DNA of 64,000 bases from Coccinella septempunctata (lineage: Eukaryota; Arthropoda; Insecta; Coleoptera; Coccinellidae): the NCBI RefSeq assembly GCF_907165205.1, contig NC_058195.1:13454001-13518000 (forward strand), in the 5' to 3' direction. Below are positions 35,369 through 46,518 of the stretch, in pieces. Under the pieces are notes generated by a model, which was given only the letters and a program-made list of their open reading frames with translations, was not told where the DNA came from and made no database searches. The position numbers and the translations under genes are program-made. The first letter of the stretch is position 1. The number at the start of each line of letters is the position of its first letter.

Positions 35369-36534
35369 TACTCCATTTACTTTTATTTTAGCTCTATGTT
35401 GTCCGTTCTACGTAAAAGTGTCAGTAATTATGTATTTTATCACAATGTCGAATCACTTCGGAAAATATGAAGCCGAAAATATGTGATGAACATAATTGAC
35501 GCTTATATAAACTGAGGGCATACCAATTGTAGTTATTTGCATGGAAAATACAAGAGATTTTTAAACATATTTGTTTTTGCTATGAAAAAAATGTAATTAT
35601 TAACACATAGGTAATATATGCAGTAGCTTGAGGAGAGTTAAAATTGGTTATCTTCTTTGGCTAAAGGTTGAAGACGTTACATCAGTTGTAGAATTCAAAA
35701 AAATCAACCCGAAGATTAAATGCATCTGATGCAATGGTAGGGAATGGGTCTCTCAAAGGAGTTAACGGATAATTACATGAATGCTAAATTCTTCAACAAA
35801 AATCATCTTGCGTCAATGGAAGTTTTAGGGTAAGAGGAATTCCACCTTTAAACAAACATTTCACATGAATTAACAATTAAGAGGCCCGTATTTATTCGTG
35901 TTTATTTTTAAAACTTTGATATAATAATAATAATAATCATATATTTATTTATCCCTTAAGACATTTACAATATATAGGACAAGTTAAATGAAAAATAGAT
36001 ACATTAATTTTTTGGAACTTTTTCTACAGTGACATTCATCGAAAATCCTGTATAGTACCTAACTATTCGCATTCGTTCACCATAAAACAAAATTCTCAAA
36101 TGTCACCACTTTTTTGGGTCTCCCAATAGAAGGAAATCCTTTGTCATCCTCTTCATTCCCAAATCTTTCTGATTGTGGAAATATTTAGCTAAAATAAAAG
36201 TAGTTTAGATTCAAATGAAACATTATATAAATTCTCTTACATTGAATATGTTCTCTACCGTCTGATATAATGTAGATATTAGAATATCAGGGTTACCTTG
36301 TATTTGAATGAGCAGACCTGAATTCTGAATAGCACTTCCTGAAACCCTGTCTTGTTTCTTTTCAATCACTTTCGGCATTTTTGTAATATTAATTGATATT
36401 AGTAGTGGCAACGGCTTTATGACATTAACGACATTTTATGAGTGACAACTTTACTCCGTTCTATATATGTAGTTACAAAAACTTGAAAATTATTTCATGG
36501 CCAACCGACTGCTAAAATAAAAGTGAATGAAGTA
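35369..36534 (-). mobile_element. Family A DNA transposon copy 2 (inverted)
   Basis: TIRs TACTCCATTTACTTTTATTTTAGC and the inverse end …GAATGAAGTA are present, with TA after the right end. About 100 bp next to the 35369 end is deleted relative to copies 3 and 4. On the minus strand it keeps the longest family A exon-1 frame (MPKVIEKKQDRVSGSAI… from 36378), a GT donor at 36239-36240 and an AG acceptor at 36189-36190, giving a 52-bp intron. A one-base indel breaks exon 2. Confidence 0.85.
36241..36378 (-). pseudogene. Family A transposase N-terminal exon
   Basis: A 46-codon minus-strand frame from MPKVIEKK to NIFN ends exactly at a GTAAGAG donor. The exon 2 block LNISTIRKI follows the AG acceptor. 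A short N-terminal helix-turn-helix followed by an …RKIV-EE…SIGRPKK linker is the pattern of Tc1-type and related transposases (family knowledge); the catalytic part was not identified. It is not functional. Confidence 0.5.
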
Positions 36535-38019
36535 TACCTATCGTTTTTCGGTGGCAGTTTGAGTGAAAACAATCTTTCCCCATCATTGAAGTCGTGATTT
36601 TTTCCAAAAATGGAAAAACTTCCTTGATTATTATAACCTGTTGAATATAATGTCAGTTTTGTTGAGCACTTTTTGAATACTTTAGCATGATATTCTTGTA
36701 CCTATTATATTGAATATTCACAATTAGATTGAACGTTTTTCTGGAATGATTTCGAACTATTTAACCTATTTAAAAACTTGGAAGAGTAACTAGTGTTGAA
36801 TTGGTGAATACTCAGAAGAACAATTGTCACTCTTAAAACAGAAATTGACTATCCAGAACGGATTCATCATAAAATCGATGGAATGTTTTGGTTTAGAGAC
36901 CCCGTATACCTGCGTATATCGCCTTTGAATGTTAAGTATTGAGTTGAATACTCAATGACCTCGTACATTTATGGCTTTCATACCATTATTGAAAAAAATA
37001 ATAAAAGTGATGAAATATACTGAAAACTGAGGAAAAAGAAATCAACCTTCAGTCCATCTCATAGCTCAATGCTCAGTTTCCTCTATCTTCAATCAATAAC
37101 TTGCGGTTTAGTGGGCAGAATCGCGAGATTTCTAACAAGGAGCTGTCTGTAATAGAAACATCTAAGACGAAAGAAATCCAAGGCCATAGCAACAAATATA
37201 CATGTACATTGATATTGATATAGTTGAGTCCGCTAAATAAATGCACCAGCTGCGTGGAATGAATATTCAATTAGCTTTCATTAGTGTACATATAAACGTT
37301 CTTTGAGTCGAATATAAATTGAAGACGTTTATGAAAATTTATTCAATTTAATTGTGTTGAGATAATGGATAGTCTTTCATTACTGAAGAAAAAATCTGAT
37401 GTGATTATTTTTTATAGCTATTCGTTAATTTTCATTCATTTTAACATCAATGGCCATAATTTTCAAACGAACTCATCAGGTACATATTATTTTTCCAGTG
37501 TCTCTTTTATATTTCGAATTTCTATTTGCACCGAAGTCGATTGATTCTCTGCAAAACCAGTTCTTCAAGGTGGACGTTTTTTTTCGATTAACTAATATGA
37601 AATTTTGGATTGACTTCCCTTCAACTAAGGGGTAAACAAACCATCTGACATCTGTGAACACGACCCATTGAATGGTATGTGTCAATATTGTCAATATCCG
37701 CCAGTTTTCTATTATACCGTAGTTTAAAATCGTGGGTGAGAAATAAACATAGACTAATAAAGGTCTATGGGAATAAATAATATTCACTGAATGGCATTTA
37801 TGAGAAACCCCGTATAATTTGGTAAAAGGTTCGTTGAGTGATTAGGTTGAGTTGCTAGTTGGGACTGCAGACTATCGTAACTCTATTTCTGTAGCTCAAG
37901 CATTCGGAAATTTATTTTTGGTGAGTAATTCAAAAGAAGCTGCTACTGAGGAAGAAAAAAAACATCTAAAGCTTGAACTAAAGAAGTAGACTACACGTGT
38001 GCCATTATTTTGTAACGCG
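36535..38019. other. Unassigned sequence
   Basis: No repeat partner or gene was recognised. Short ORFs at 37450-37787 overlap on opposite strands. Confidence 0.2.
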
Positions 38020-38054
38020 AATCCCCTGAATACGTCACTGCCGCTGCCCGAAAC

Positions 38055-38140
38055 ATTGCGACTGGAACGCTGCTGGAACATTCTCGAACAGGGACGTATT
38101 GACATAAAAGATACGCACGGTGGACACCACATCAGTTTAG
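38055..38140 (+). promoter_or_regulatory. Heat-shock-element type promoter: HSE, TATA, initiator
   Basis: Three perfect contiguous nGAAn/nTTCn units lie at 38075-38089 (GGAACATTCTCGAAC), preceded by further GAA-bearing units from 38059. ATAAAAG follows at 38104-38110 and an arthropod-type initiator TCAGTT with its A at 38134, 29 bp after the TATA. The next 100 bases are A-rich like many insect heat-shock leaders. No heat-shock protein coding follows; the downstream 600 bp has no ORF of note. It could be an LTR promoter or the orphan 5' end of a host gene. Confidence 0.55.
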
Positions 38141-38760
38141 TCTTCTGGATAGGGTCGAGTGAACAATGAATCTCGAAGAGTTATAAAGTGCAAAGTGATA
38201 GTCAATTAGTGACAGTATAAATAAATTAGAGTTAGTCATTGTATAAAAATTGGTGTAATAGTTGTGTAAAAAATTAGACATTAGAAAATAATTTAATTAA
38301 CCCAGAGAACGTTACAACATTATGCAGTGTGTCAATTTGAAAAGGTACCACCTTTGTTATCTCAGGCTCCATCCAAAATCGGAAAAAATGCAAAATGGTT
38401 TGTTCCGTACAGGGACATTTTATACGGTTGGTTCTAATCAATTTGTGTCAACCCAGTGTGCGTGAAGATAGCAAACCCTAAAATCTTTAAGGAAGTGTGG
38501 TTGAGTGACACCTCTTTAGGTAATTCAAGTCTATTTTTCTGCATTCTGAAAATATAAAAAATTATTTTCTATTCATTCAAGAATGCCTAACTGCTTACTC
38601 AAATCTGCTTCAAGGAGTAATCGTTTCGTTAATAACATTTAGTTTAGAAAATCCACTTGATGAGGATGGAGATATGATTGCAAATTTAGTTAACAAGAAT
38701 TTTATAGGTTAGGTTAAAGGTTTAATTCTCAAATATTCAGTACATTCATTCCGATAGGCA
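38141..38760 (+). other. A-rich leader-like sequence after the HSE promoter
   Basis: This stretch has AATAAATTAG- and GTATAAA-type words, no ORF above 60 codons and no repeat partner. If the upstream promoter is active, this would be its leader or first intron. Confidence 0.2.
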
Positions 38761-38915
38761 GAGTAAATGTAAAAAACCGTTTATCTGTGTTTAACGTTGT
38801 TTTTCTTGCATGCCGTTGAAGATTTCGACGTTTTTCTGATGTTGATATGCGATAGACCGGAGCTGACGACGTTTTTCATTCTTGTCGCATTCTGGAATTT
38901 TCAGATTTTTAACGT

Positions 38916-38962
38916 GTGGGGGAGATTTGCCTATAAAAGCAGATTTTCCCCCACGACGGTCA
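38916..38962 (+). promoter_or_regulatory. TATA box inside a hairpin, with initiator
   Basis: TATAAAAG (38932-38939) sits between GTGGGGGAGATTTGC and GCAGATTTTCCCCCAC, an imperfect inverted repeat whose 7-bp ends pair perfectly (38916-38922 with 38948-38954). TCACTT (A at 38962) lies 30 bp downstream of the TATA and TCAGTC follows at 38971. This geometry fits a strong RNA polymerase II core promoter. Confidence 0.55.
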
Positions 38963-39344
38963 CTTTTACTTCAGTCTTTGACTTTTGACTTTTGATTCTT
39001 TGTTGCTTCAGTCGCTTTTGCTTTTTCTGCTCTTTTACTTCAGTCTCTTTAGTTAGTTTACGCTCCGTACTTTCTGCGATTCGACGTTAATTGTGTGCCC
39101 GACAAGCCGTTCAACAATTTTAAGAATAATTTTGTGTTGCCTAGTATCAGTGCTATTGAGAATTAATTTTTAGTTTTTCATTTGCTTTCCGCGAGTGCCT
39201 GAAATAAAGGAGGTAGGTCCCCGTCTTTACCGTTCAGTTTCTTAATTAGACCTACACCGGTTACTTTTTTTGACACTGCTGTACTGTATCGCTTTCTGTT
39301 ATTTTTTATTGTACTTTACCCTGTTTCGCGAGTCTGACTTTTCC

Positions 39345-39600
39345 CTTCGCTATCGGTCATGGCGCGTAAGCCCTTGGGGTACTGAAGGAAAGTCCCGTCA
39401 ACCTCCCTGTCTGCGTTCCGCGTCATAAGTGTTGAATCCGAAATTTCTTCTTTTCTATCAGTCATGGCGCGTAAGCCCTTGGGGTAGAGAATAAGAGATA
39501 CCACTCGTCGTCAGTGAAATCCCGTAGTTGCGCTAAAAATAGGCCTTTTTTTCACTATCGGTCATGGAGCGTTATAGCCCTTGGGGTAGCGAATAAAAGT
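39345..39600 (+). repeat. Three tandem 100-105 bp units, each with a mini-ORF
   Basis: The core CTATCGGTCATGGCGCGTAA with CCCTTGGGGTA is repeated at about 39350, 39455 and 39555. Each has an ATG with purine at -3 and G at +4. The frames encode MARKPLGY (39359-39385), MARKPLG (39464-39487) and MERYSPWGSE (39564-39596), each closed by a stop. Spacer sequences have diverged while the cores are nearly identical. On the minus strand the first two units give a repeated YPKGLRAMTD inside a 62-codon ORF (39316-39504). Confidence 0.75.
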
Positions 39601-40066
39601 CTCGAATAGATCCGCCCTGGTTGTGTTTCTTTTCATTCGAGAAATACAATTAATTACATCCCGATACCGTATAGCAAGTCATTTCATTTCGCGAGGTCAT
39701 CCTTAGTATTCATTTCGTCAGTTCTGGTTGGCGCATTTTATTGAACAACCTTTGATTTTTCACTGTACCCGGTATAAACTTTATAAAGTGCTCATGAACG
39801 GATAGAATTTCCCGAATGTATGTTTGCTGATAGATTCGCTCATATTTCATACCTACACATATCTCCGTTGTACATATAATAAGTTTCCGAAGGTGTGAAT
39901 AAACTAGTACATAATTTGATTTTGACTACTTCGTTATCGCTACCACCCTAGATAACAGCGAACTCTGTCTCCGACTAGCAGCTACTCTGGAAGGTTTGCT
40001 ATTCTTCCTATTGAAAAGAATAGCTGGCGCTCGAGATAAGTTTTCTCCGAGGTGACCACGTTACAT

Positions 40067-40373
40067 GGGTTTTTTGAGTTTTTGGTACTTTTATGATACG
40101 TAATGATCATAATGAGAAAACTGAAAGACGTGGGTGATATCTTGTGCTCGAAAAAGATTAATCGAAAAAATGAAAAACTATATTCCGAAATTCCTTTCAT
40201 TCGGTAAAACCATTTTTGAGATAATAAAAAAAAACTTTTTTATGGCCTTTCAAGAGCCTGTATCTTTTAAACCGAGCCGAATCGGAAAAAATGGCAAAGG
40301 AGAAAAGTGTTTCTTTTGACCTCAAGAATCTACTGTTACAATATTTGTATGAGTCAAAGACTCACCCTGTATA
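40067..40373 (+). mobile_element. Family B MITE right-end fragment
   Basis: It matches the right half of the family B copies (GATACGTAATGATCATAATG; ACCGAGCCGAATCGGAAAAA) and ends in GAGTCAAAGACTCACCCTGTATA at 40373. The left half is missing. It directly abuts the 219-codon ORF that follows, whose first codons overlap the last MITE bases. Confidence 0.75.
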
Positions 40374-41033
40374 TTGGATATCGATGATCCGACTACGATT
40401 TATTTGAACTCACAAATTGATATCGACGTTAGAAATTTGTATTTCTCTTCCAGCTCTGGCTATAGTGCCAATTTGAGTAAACTCAATGAGTTGGAGCAGA
40501 GAGATGCATTTCAGTTACTTTATAGGCACGTAAAAATTACCTACTACTACTACTACAGAGCTTTCCAACAGTTGAAAAAATTCGAAACATCGACCAATCA
40601 GACAAAAATCGACATCGAATTGGCCTCCACAAGATCGACGCTGAAAATCCACCCCAATTCCCTCCCCGTGGACGCCTTCGAATTCAAAGATACACTAATA
40701 ACGACGTCAAAAGAGCTGACCAGAATCGGTCCCGAGCGGAGAATCGAAAATGAAGTCCTTCCCTTCGCTTTTTACGATTTAACTGTGCATATAATCCCTA
40801 AATCTTCGAAGGGACCCCATCGGCCGAGTGCGTGTATATTGGCGAAAGCCGTAATCCGGCATCAGTCTCGACTGCCTGCGCGCATAAAGGAACGCATAAA
40901 ACGACCCGCATTAGTGCGGTGGCTCCCTGAAAATCACCTGAACCCCCCGAATGGGGGCGAAGTAACGGTGGTGCACCAACTCGGCAAAGTGGGCACATGT
41001 GGTACGAATCGATTCTTCGAGGCGTCCCAATAA
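40374..41033 (+). CDS. Unidentified 219-codon ORF or exon
   Basis: This is the longest ORF in the window outside a recognisable element or the satellite. The composition is more GC- and CpG-rich than its surroundings from about 40600. A good 3' splice site (pyrimidine tract then CAG at about 40452-40454) lies inside, so the true exon may begin at 40455 (SGYSANLSKLNELEQRD). Visible features are a tyrosine run (ITYYYYYRAFQQLKKF), a mixed charged middle and a basic part rich in arginine (LPARIKERIKRPALVRW). I do not recognise a family. It may be chance openness in a CpG-rich non-coding island. Confidence 0.3.
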   Translation: MDIDDPTTIYLNSQIDIDVRNLYFSSSSGYSANLSKLNELEQRDAFQLLYRHVKITYYYYYRAFQQLKKFETSTNQTKIDIELASTRSTLKIHPNSLPVDAFEFKDTLITTSKELTRIGPERRIENEVLPFAFYDLTVHIIPKSSKGPHRPSACILAKAVIRHQSRLPARIKERIKRPALVRWLPENHLNPPNGGEVTVVHQLGKVGTCGTNRFFEASQ

Positions 41034-41730
41034 AATTTATGAACTTGCAGAAATTGACTCTGTTGGATATACGACTCGCGGAGCGTTTTCTCTGGGGGCG
41101 TTTCAGCCGTTGAAAATTTCAATTGGGGCTTCTATGGAGAATATTGCGGAAACCGAGAAAGGAGATTGATTTATGAAGGTACCTCTGGAATTGATTAAAT
41201 GATTAAATTCATTCGTAGTGTGCGGAAATTTTGTTTTTGATGGACCCACAAGGAGTCTTCAAAAGGGTAGTTTTATTGGGAATTTCAAACAAGCGATACG
41301 CCCCTGGTGTCAATTTTTGTAAATAAAAAGTAAATGCACTTTTGTTTGTTTACATCGAGAAACGGAGAATATTTCGGTGTTTCTATAAGACTTTTCATAA
41401 AAAATTTATCTTAATCGGTTGAAAATATCTTAATCTATCTCGTGACAATGCGAAAGGTTGGTGATATTTTCATAATTTGCATTCTTTGAGCAAATCTTCG
41501 ATTACGACTTTCATGAAAAGACGTCAGTTTTTACTATTTTCTACAATGAAATGAACTTTAAGTCAATGGACATATGTATCTCGTCCTCATAGCATGGTAA
41601 TTTCAAATCAGTTACGAAGAATAGAGGGTGAATCAACTAATCTGGATATATAACCTCAAAATGAAAGGATTTACACAAAAAACTAATCTGTTTCCCCCAG
41701 AGAGGACTGTTTCCACCTAGTAAGTTGATA
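41034..41730. other. Unassigned; includes a 50-bp repeat at 41276-41330
   Basis: ATTGGGAATTTCAAACAAGC followed by GATACGCCCCTGGTGTCA is shared with 60603-60656 in the same orientation. The rest has no gene or repeat partner. Confidence 0.4.
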
Positions 41731-42508
41731 TATGTACAGGGTGGGCAAAATTGGTGATACCTGAACTACAACTTTTTAACCCAACGAGATAGAGGAAAAT
41801 GAATGTGTCATTCATGTCGTCTTTTTTCGAGAAACTAATAATGCCATCAACTGCAATCCTCTATCTTCTTCTGTTTTTGTGTTATAGGCCAAAATTTAAA
41901 TTTGGGCGATTTCAACTTTGGTCATTATCTCCGTTTCTGTTTGTGCTAGGATGTTGAAATGAAGACACAATACAGACACTTTTTTGATAGCAATCCTGTG
42001 GCGTACTATGATTTTCCCTAAAGGTTTATTTGATGAGCTATAACAAAAAGTTGTGTTTTTTTCTTATGAAAACAGTAGTTTAAAATGACTTAGAAAGAAT
42101 TGCCATTTTTTTACCGTTTCAGAAATATATCATACATCGCCCTCAGTCTTTCTAAGTCATTTTAAACAACTCTTTTCATAAGAAGAAATATATCTTTATG
42201 TTATAGCTCAGCAAATATACCTGTTGGAAAAAATCATAGTACGCCACTGGATTGCTATCAAAAAAGTGTCCGTATGATGTTTTCATTTCAACATCCTAGC
42301 ACAAACAGAAACGTAGAAAATGAACAAAGTTGGAATTTTTATTTTGGCCTATAACTCGAAAACAAAAGAAGATGGAGAAATGCAGTTGATGGCATTATCA
42401 GTTTCTCGAAAAAAGACGACTGTAATGTGCCATGCATTTTCCTCTATCTCGTTGGGTTGAAAAAGTTGTAATTCAGGTATCACCAATTTTGCGCACCCTG
42501 TGTACATA
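41731..42508. mobile_element. Foldback element E1 (about 365-bp arms, 45-bp loop)
   Basis: From GTACAGGGTGGGCAAAATTG to the inverse CAATTTTGCGCACCCTGTGTAC, nearly the whole 778 bp is one inverted repeat around a loop at about 42103-42148. The symmetry continues a few bases into CATATGTACA/TGTACATATG flanks. Mismatches are scattered, so arms diverged after insertion. It shares termini and several internal words (TGGCGT-CT, GAAACT after TTTC-GA) with the foldback at 58.18 kb. It has no coding capacity. Confidence 0.88.
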
Positions 42509-43430
42509 TGAATTTCGAGAAAATTATCACAAAATTTATTTGGAAAATCATTTCTGATTTAATTAACAAACTTGTATCCTAGTTTCGACAACCAATCTTC
42601 AAAATTGAGATAGAACAACTATTAACTGAGAAAAAAGTATTTATTTGAAGAAAATCTCAAACTCCCCTTCAAAAATGACAATGACTGCATTAACTTTTTA
42701 CTTTTTACATCACCATGTCTCTGCAATCTTCCTTTGAATTCCCAATAATGTTTTCATTCATACAGGGGTGCTTCTCAAAGGCGGAGAACTTCAAACTTTC
42801 CCAAAAATCTTGAAATAAGTTAGTAATACAGGTTGTCTGTTAACAAATGCGAAGGATTTAGGGAGATGATTCCTCGATAAAAATAAGCAGGGGTAGTTCC
42901 AATCAATTTTTTCCAAATCGACCTCCCTTCCAAGATACAGCCTGTGGAGGGCGATGACGAGTTGACAGTTTTTAATTTTTTAAACGGGTTCTTGAAAACA
43001 CTGAGTCACAAAACTATACATAATATGAAGCACTAAGTAGATATTACTCACACAATTTTTTTAGATTTCATAACATCATTATTAGGGCTTGAAAATAACA
43101 ACCCCTTATGATTTTCCTTCGAAAATTGCTTTCGAATAGATAGATAGATTTTCGAAAAATAAAATTCTCCTATGGTTTCCCATTAAATTCTTGAGAAAAA
43201 AAGTCTCCTTCAGAATTTCGATACAGTCGATACTTTTCTCGGAATAAATGAAAACTTACAAGCAGTATACGAAGGTCTATGAGGCAGAGAGTTGATGCAT
43301 GTATTTTAGCGGGAGGTAGTCATTCTATTAACGAAAAACGAAAAACCTACTTACAATGTAAGTTATAGAGAAAAAAAATTATTCACTGGTGCAAAATGTT
43401 ACTTGATGCTATTTCATTTGTTAGAATTTG
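42509..43430. other. Unassigned; possible DNA-element ends
   Basis: TACAGGGGTGCTTCTCAAAG near 42762 and ACAGGTTGTCTGTTAACAAA near 42830 look like MITE-type ends of unknown families. No partner ends were seen. There is no coding region. Confidence 0.25.
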
Positions 43431-43505
43431 TAATGTTCGGTTCCAGAGCCCTGAAGATGCCCTGAATATAAACCGAAACCGTTGACATTTTATTGAATTG
43501 TTTTT
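43431..43505 (+). mobile_element. Possible retroposon 3' end motif
   Basis: The phrase GAGCCCTGAAGATGCCCTG followed by AACCGAAACCGTTGAC resembles a stem-loop motif found near the 3' ends of several insect LINE and Penelope-like elements. No coding part is attached. This is weak evidence. Confidence 0.25.
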
Positions 43506-46500
43506 CTGCAAACCTTTTAACCCATCATTTACATTTCAATCAAAATTGACACTACTGTGTCTGTAAAAGAAACAGTGTTATGTGTAGAAGAAAGGCTCAC
43601 GTGACCAAAAAACTTCAAACGAAGAAAAGTAGACGCTTGTTGATATCCTATCCTTTAGTATCGTTCCAAAAAACTATGATGAAATTGATGGTATCGATGG
43701 TTAGTTTGTAATTGCCAATTTCATCGTAGACGCTTGTGTTTGTGTTGATGAGAATAAGGATGTTGGTTAACATAAATCTATGAAATAAGATAGATATAGG
43801 TTGTCCATATATGTTCAAAAATGTCTAGTTTCGGCTAAAACTCAAAAATTAAAGAGTTTTTGGTGAAAATACTAACGCGTTAAATATCTGTAACTAATAG
43901 ACTTATAAAACGATTCCCGCACAAGTGTTTAAAGGATGCTAATTTGTTTTCGCCATATACGACGAAAGATATTGATGTCATACAATTTTTCGAATATGTT
44001 GATGTTGTTGGAGAAGAATCCAGTAGAAGAATTTATTTCTCCCTGCTGTAACGGTTCTAGTGTCAGTGAGTATATATTGATAGTTAATATTCGGCTCCCC
44101 ATATTTTCATTTAATTGCTGAAGGTGTGACGGCAAAATACGAATTTCAATAAGGAGATCTGAGTTCTCTGAACGGAGAAAGTTGATTTGAATTTCCTACT
44201 GAATCGATTAAAACTACAAACTCTCCTTCAACACTCGAAAGTTACTCTAACAAAAATGAATTATTGGAAATATCTATAACGTTTTTTTATACGCCTTCAA
44301 GTAAACCTCTACCTATTTAGTGAAATACGGGAAAGATTCCTCGAAAATTGCACGAATTTCTGCGTAGATATAAACCAATATTTGCCCGTTATTTGTTGTT
44401 GTAGATATCGCCTCACGGTCGCCAATATTTGCTGGAATTATTTGTTTTATCGATTGTCGTTTCATCTGGATAAACACGAAGTTTAGAGTTGGGTTCCACA
44501 GTAAAAAAATCAAAAGGGGTGAATATCCACGTACCTATATTATTATTGTTAGTAAACGAAAGGGGATAGTGAATCAAAATGATAACATTCTCAGGATTTT
44601 CTGGATCATTTTTGAACGCCGCATTTCTTCACGAAATTTCAGGTACAAGGGAAGAATTTGCCAACTTGATTGAAATTTTTTGCGAACTTATTAGTTAAAA
44701 TCAATACCAGTCAATTTCAAATAGCTTGACCGTGTGAACCCACCTTAAAAAGACTATTTGACACACGTTCCAGAACGGCAGAAAGTAACCCTTTATCATA
44801 AAATATTACGCATATTATCGCGGAAAATTACAAAATAGACTATGAAATCATTGGAACATAGTGTCTTGCCAAATGTCCTGACAACATTCCATTTTAATTC
44901 ATATATTTCCTGATGGGTTTATTGCTTGACATTGTTGATGTATTTTTAACCGCATTCCAAAGATATAAAAGACATAAATGTCTAGGGTAAAAACAGTCCA
45001 TTTCGCGAACAACGATTGCAGAGGAGTAAAATATTTTCCATTGTTTTAGTTCATACCTGCGAAATGAAAAACAATCATAAGTAATGTTTTTGTTGATAAT
45101 ATAAATTCAAACTTTAATGTCTATCGCATTAGGGAAACGACTATTCGAGTATGTAAACAATTTTACTACTCAATAACTCAATAATTTTTTTAATAGTTGG
45201 AGGAAATTTCCAGTCAATTTTCTTCGCCTTGAATGGAACTTAATGAGAAATAGGTTTTTCTAGAATTATTCGAAAAGATATTTCAATTTTCTTGTATTTG
45301 AAATGATAAGGTCTTCTGAATCCAAAAACTATGTAGATACTTGGAATCAAATATTGAAGTTTTTGACTTGCGTTAGGAAAAAATGTATTCAGAACAACAA
45401 TATCTAATGAAAATCTGAATGATTTGCGACTCCTGAAGTTCGATGAAAAATCAATAGTAACTTCTTGGAGCCAACCAAAAGAGCTAAAAACAAGAGTCTG
45501 ATTTGGGTGGCCATGTTCATAAAAATATTTTCCTCTTGTTGCCTTGTTTAGTTTAAACAGCTCTTCGATACTGCCCTAACTACCAGTAGCACATCTCATA
45601 AGAATGAATATTGCCTCTATTGACTGTTATATCACAACGTTTCTTTATAATTTGTACCGTTTTTCGGCATAGCAGAATGAGATCAAAATCATACTCGCAT
45701 AGGACGAAAATAGATTTGATACAAAATAATTTATACGAGGACGCACGTGTATAAAAGGCGTAAAAAAGTCCAGCTTCATTACACAATGTATTTTATTACA
45801 CACGGAACTGATGCCAGGGGACCACTTTTCTGTTAGGAAAAACAATATCTTGGATAGTAGGTACAAAATATGTTTAGTGTTGATCGAAGAAGTTTCGGAA
45901 ATAATAGAGTCATTAAACGCACAAAAATACCCTCTAGAAATAAGTTCTCGCAGTATACTTTCACTTGCCCGAAATATTAAAGCCATGTGTCGCACACGTG
46001 GAAATGTGTAAACAACAGAGTTCTCTTTACGAATTAAAAAATTTCTGGAACGATGCCAAACGGTCCAACTTTATCAATACAAAATGTAATTTCGGAGCAA
46101 AATGTGGGAATATATATATATAGATTTTCCTTCTCTTCCTCAATAAATCATATTATTCTGAAGTAAATATTCGATAGTTGTACTTATAAGTATAATAAGT
46201 ATCATTTTGAACTCTTCTGGGGAGATATTCAGTGATCCGGTTATTATTGAACCAAGTTTCTATCCAAAATTTGATGACCATTAACATCGTTTTAAATGCT
46301 GTGTACTAGCTATAAATATTTCTTCGAAAAATTCAGCTGAATGGATCCTTCAATAAGACAGTGTTATAAACTCCTAGCATCTAATGCTAAGCGATCAACT
46401 TCATGAATTAACTATGATGAAAAAGTGACATAATTGAGAAGAACTTTTGATCCAAAATGTGAATCATATAATGCAATTTTCATGAAAAATAAAGAAATTA

Positions 46501-46518
46501 TAAAACGTAAACGAACTA
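43506..46518. other. Unassigned 3-kb AT-rich stretch
   Basis: No repeat partner in the window and no recognisable protein. The pair of opposed ORFs at 45645-46011 (116 codons minus, 66 plus) lacks known motifs. Nothing RNA-like was recognised. Confidence 0.25.

Larger units (their letters stand above)
38770..39960 (+). mobile_element. Possible solo LTR or leader of a retroelement
   Basis: A core promoter (38932), AATAAA signals (39203, 39895) and a T-rich transcribed-like stretch with repeated TTACTTCAGTCT words suggest U3-R-U5 organisation. Three tandem units of 100-105 bp follow. No second copy, TG…CA ends or target duplication was found, so LTR status is inference. The alternative is the promoter and 5' leader of a host gene or long non-coding RNA. 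Confidence 0.3.

Noticed and set aside
38700..38720. Telomeric TTAGG repeat (GGTTAGGTTAAAGG)
   Set aside because: It has at most two units, with no array.
45645..46011. 116-codon minus ORF and opposed 66-codon plus ORF
   Set aside because: They overlap each other, contain no recognised motif and have no repeat or splice support.
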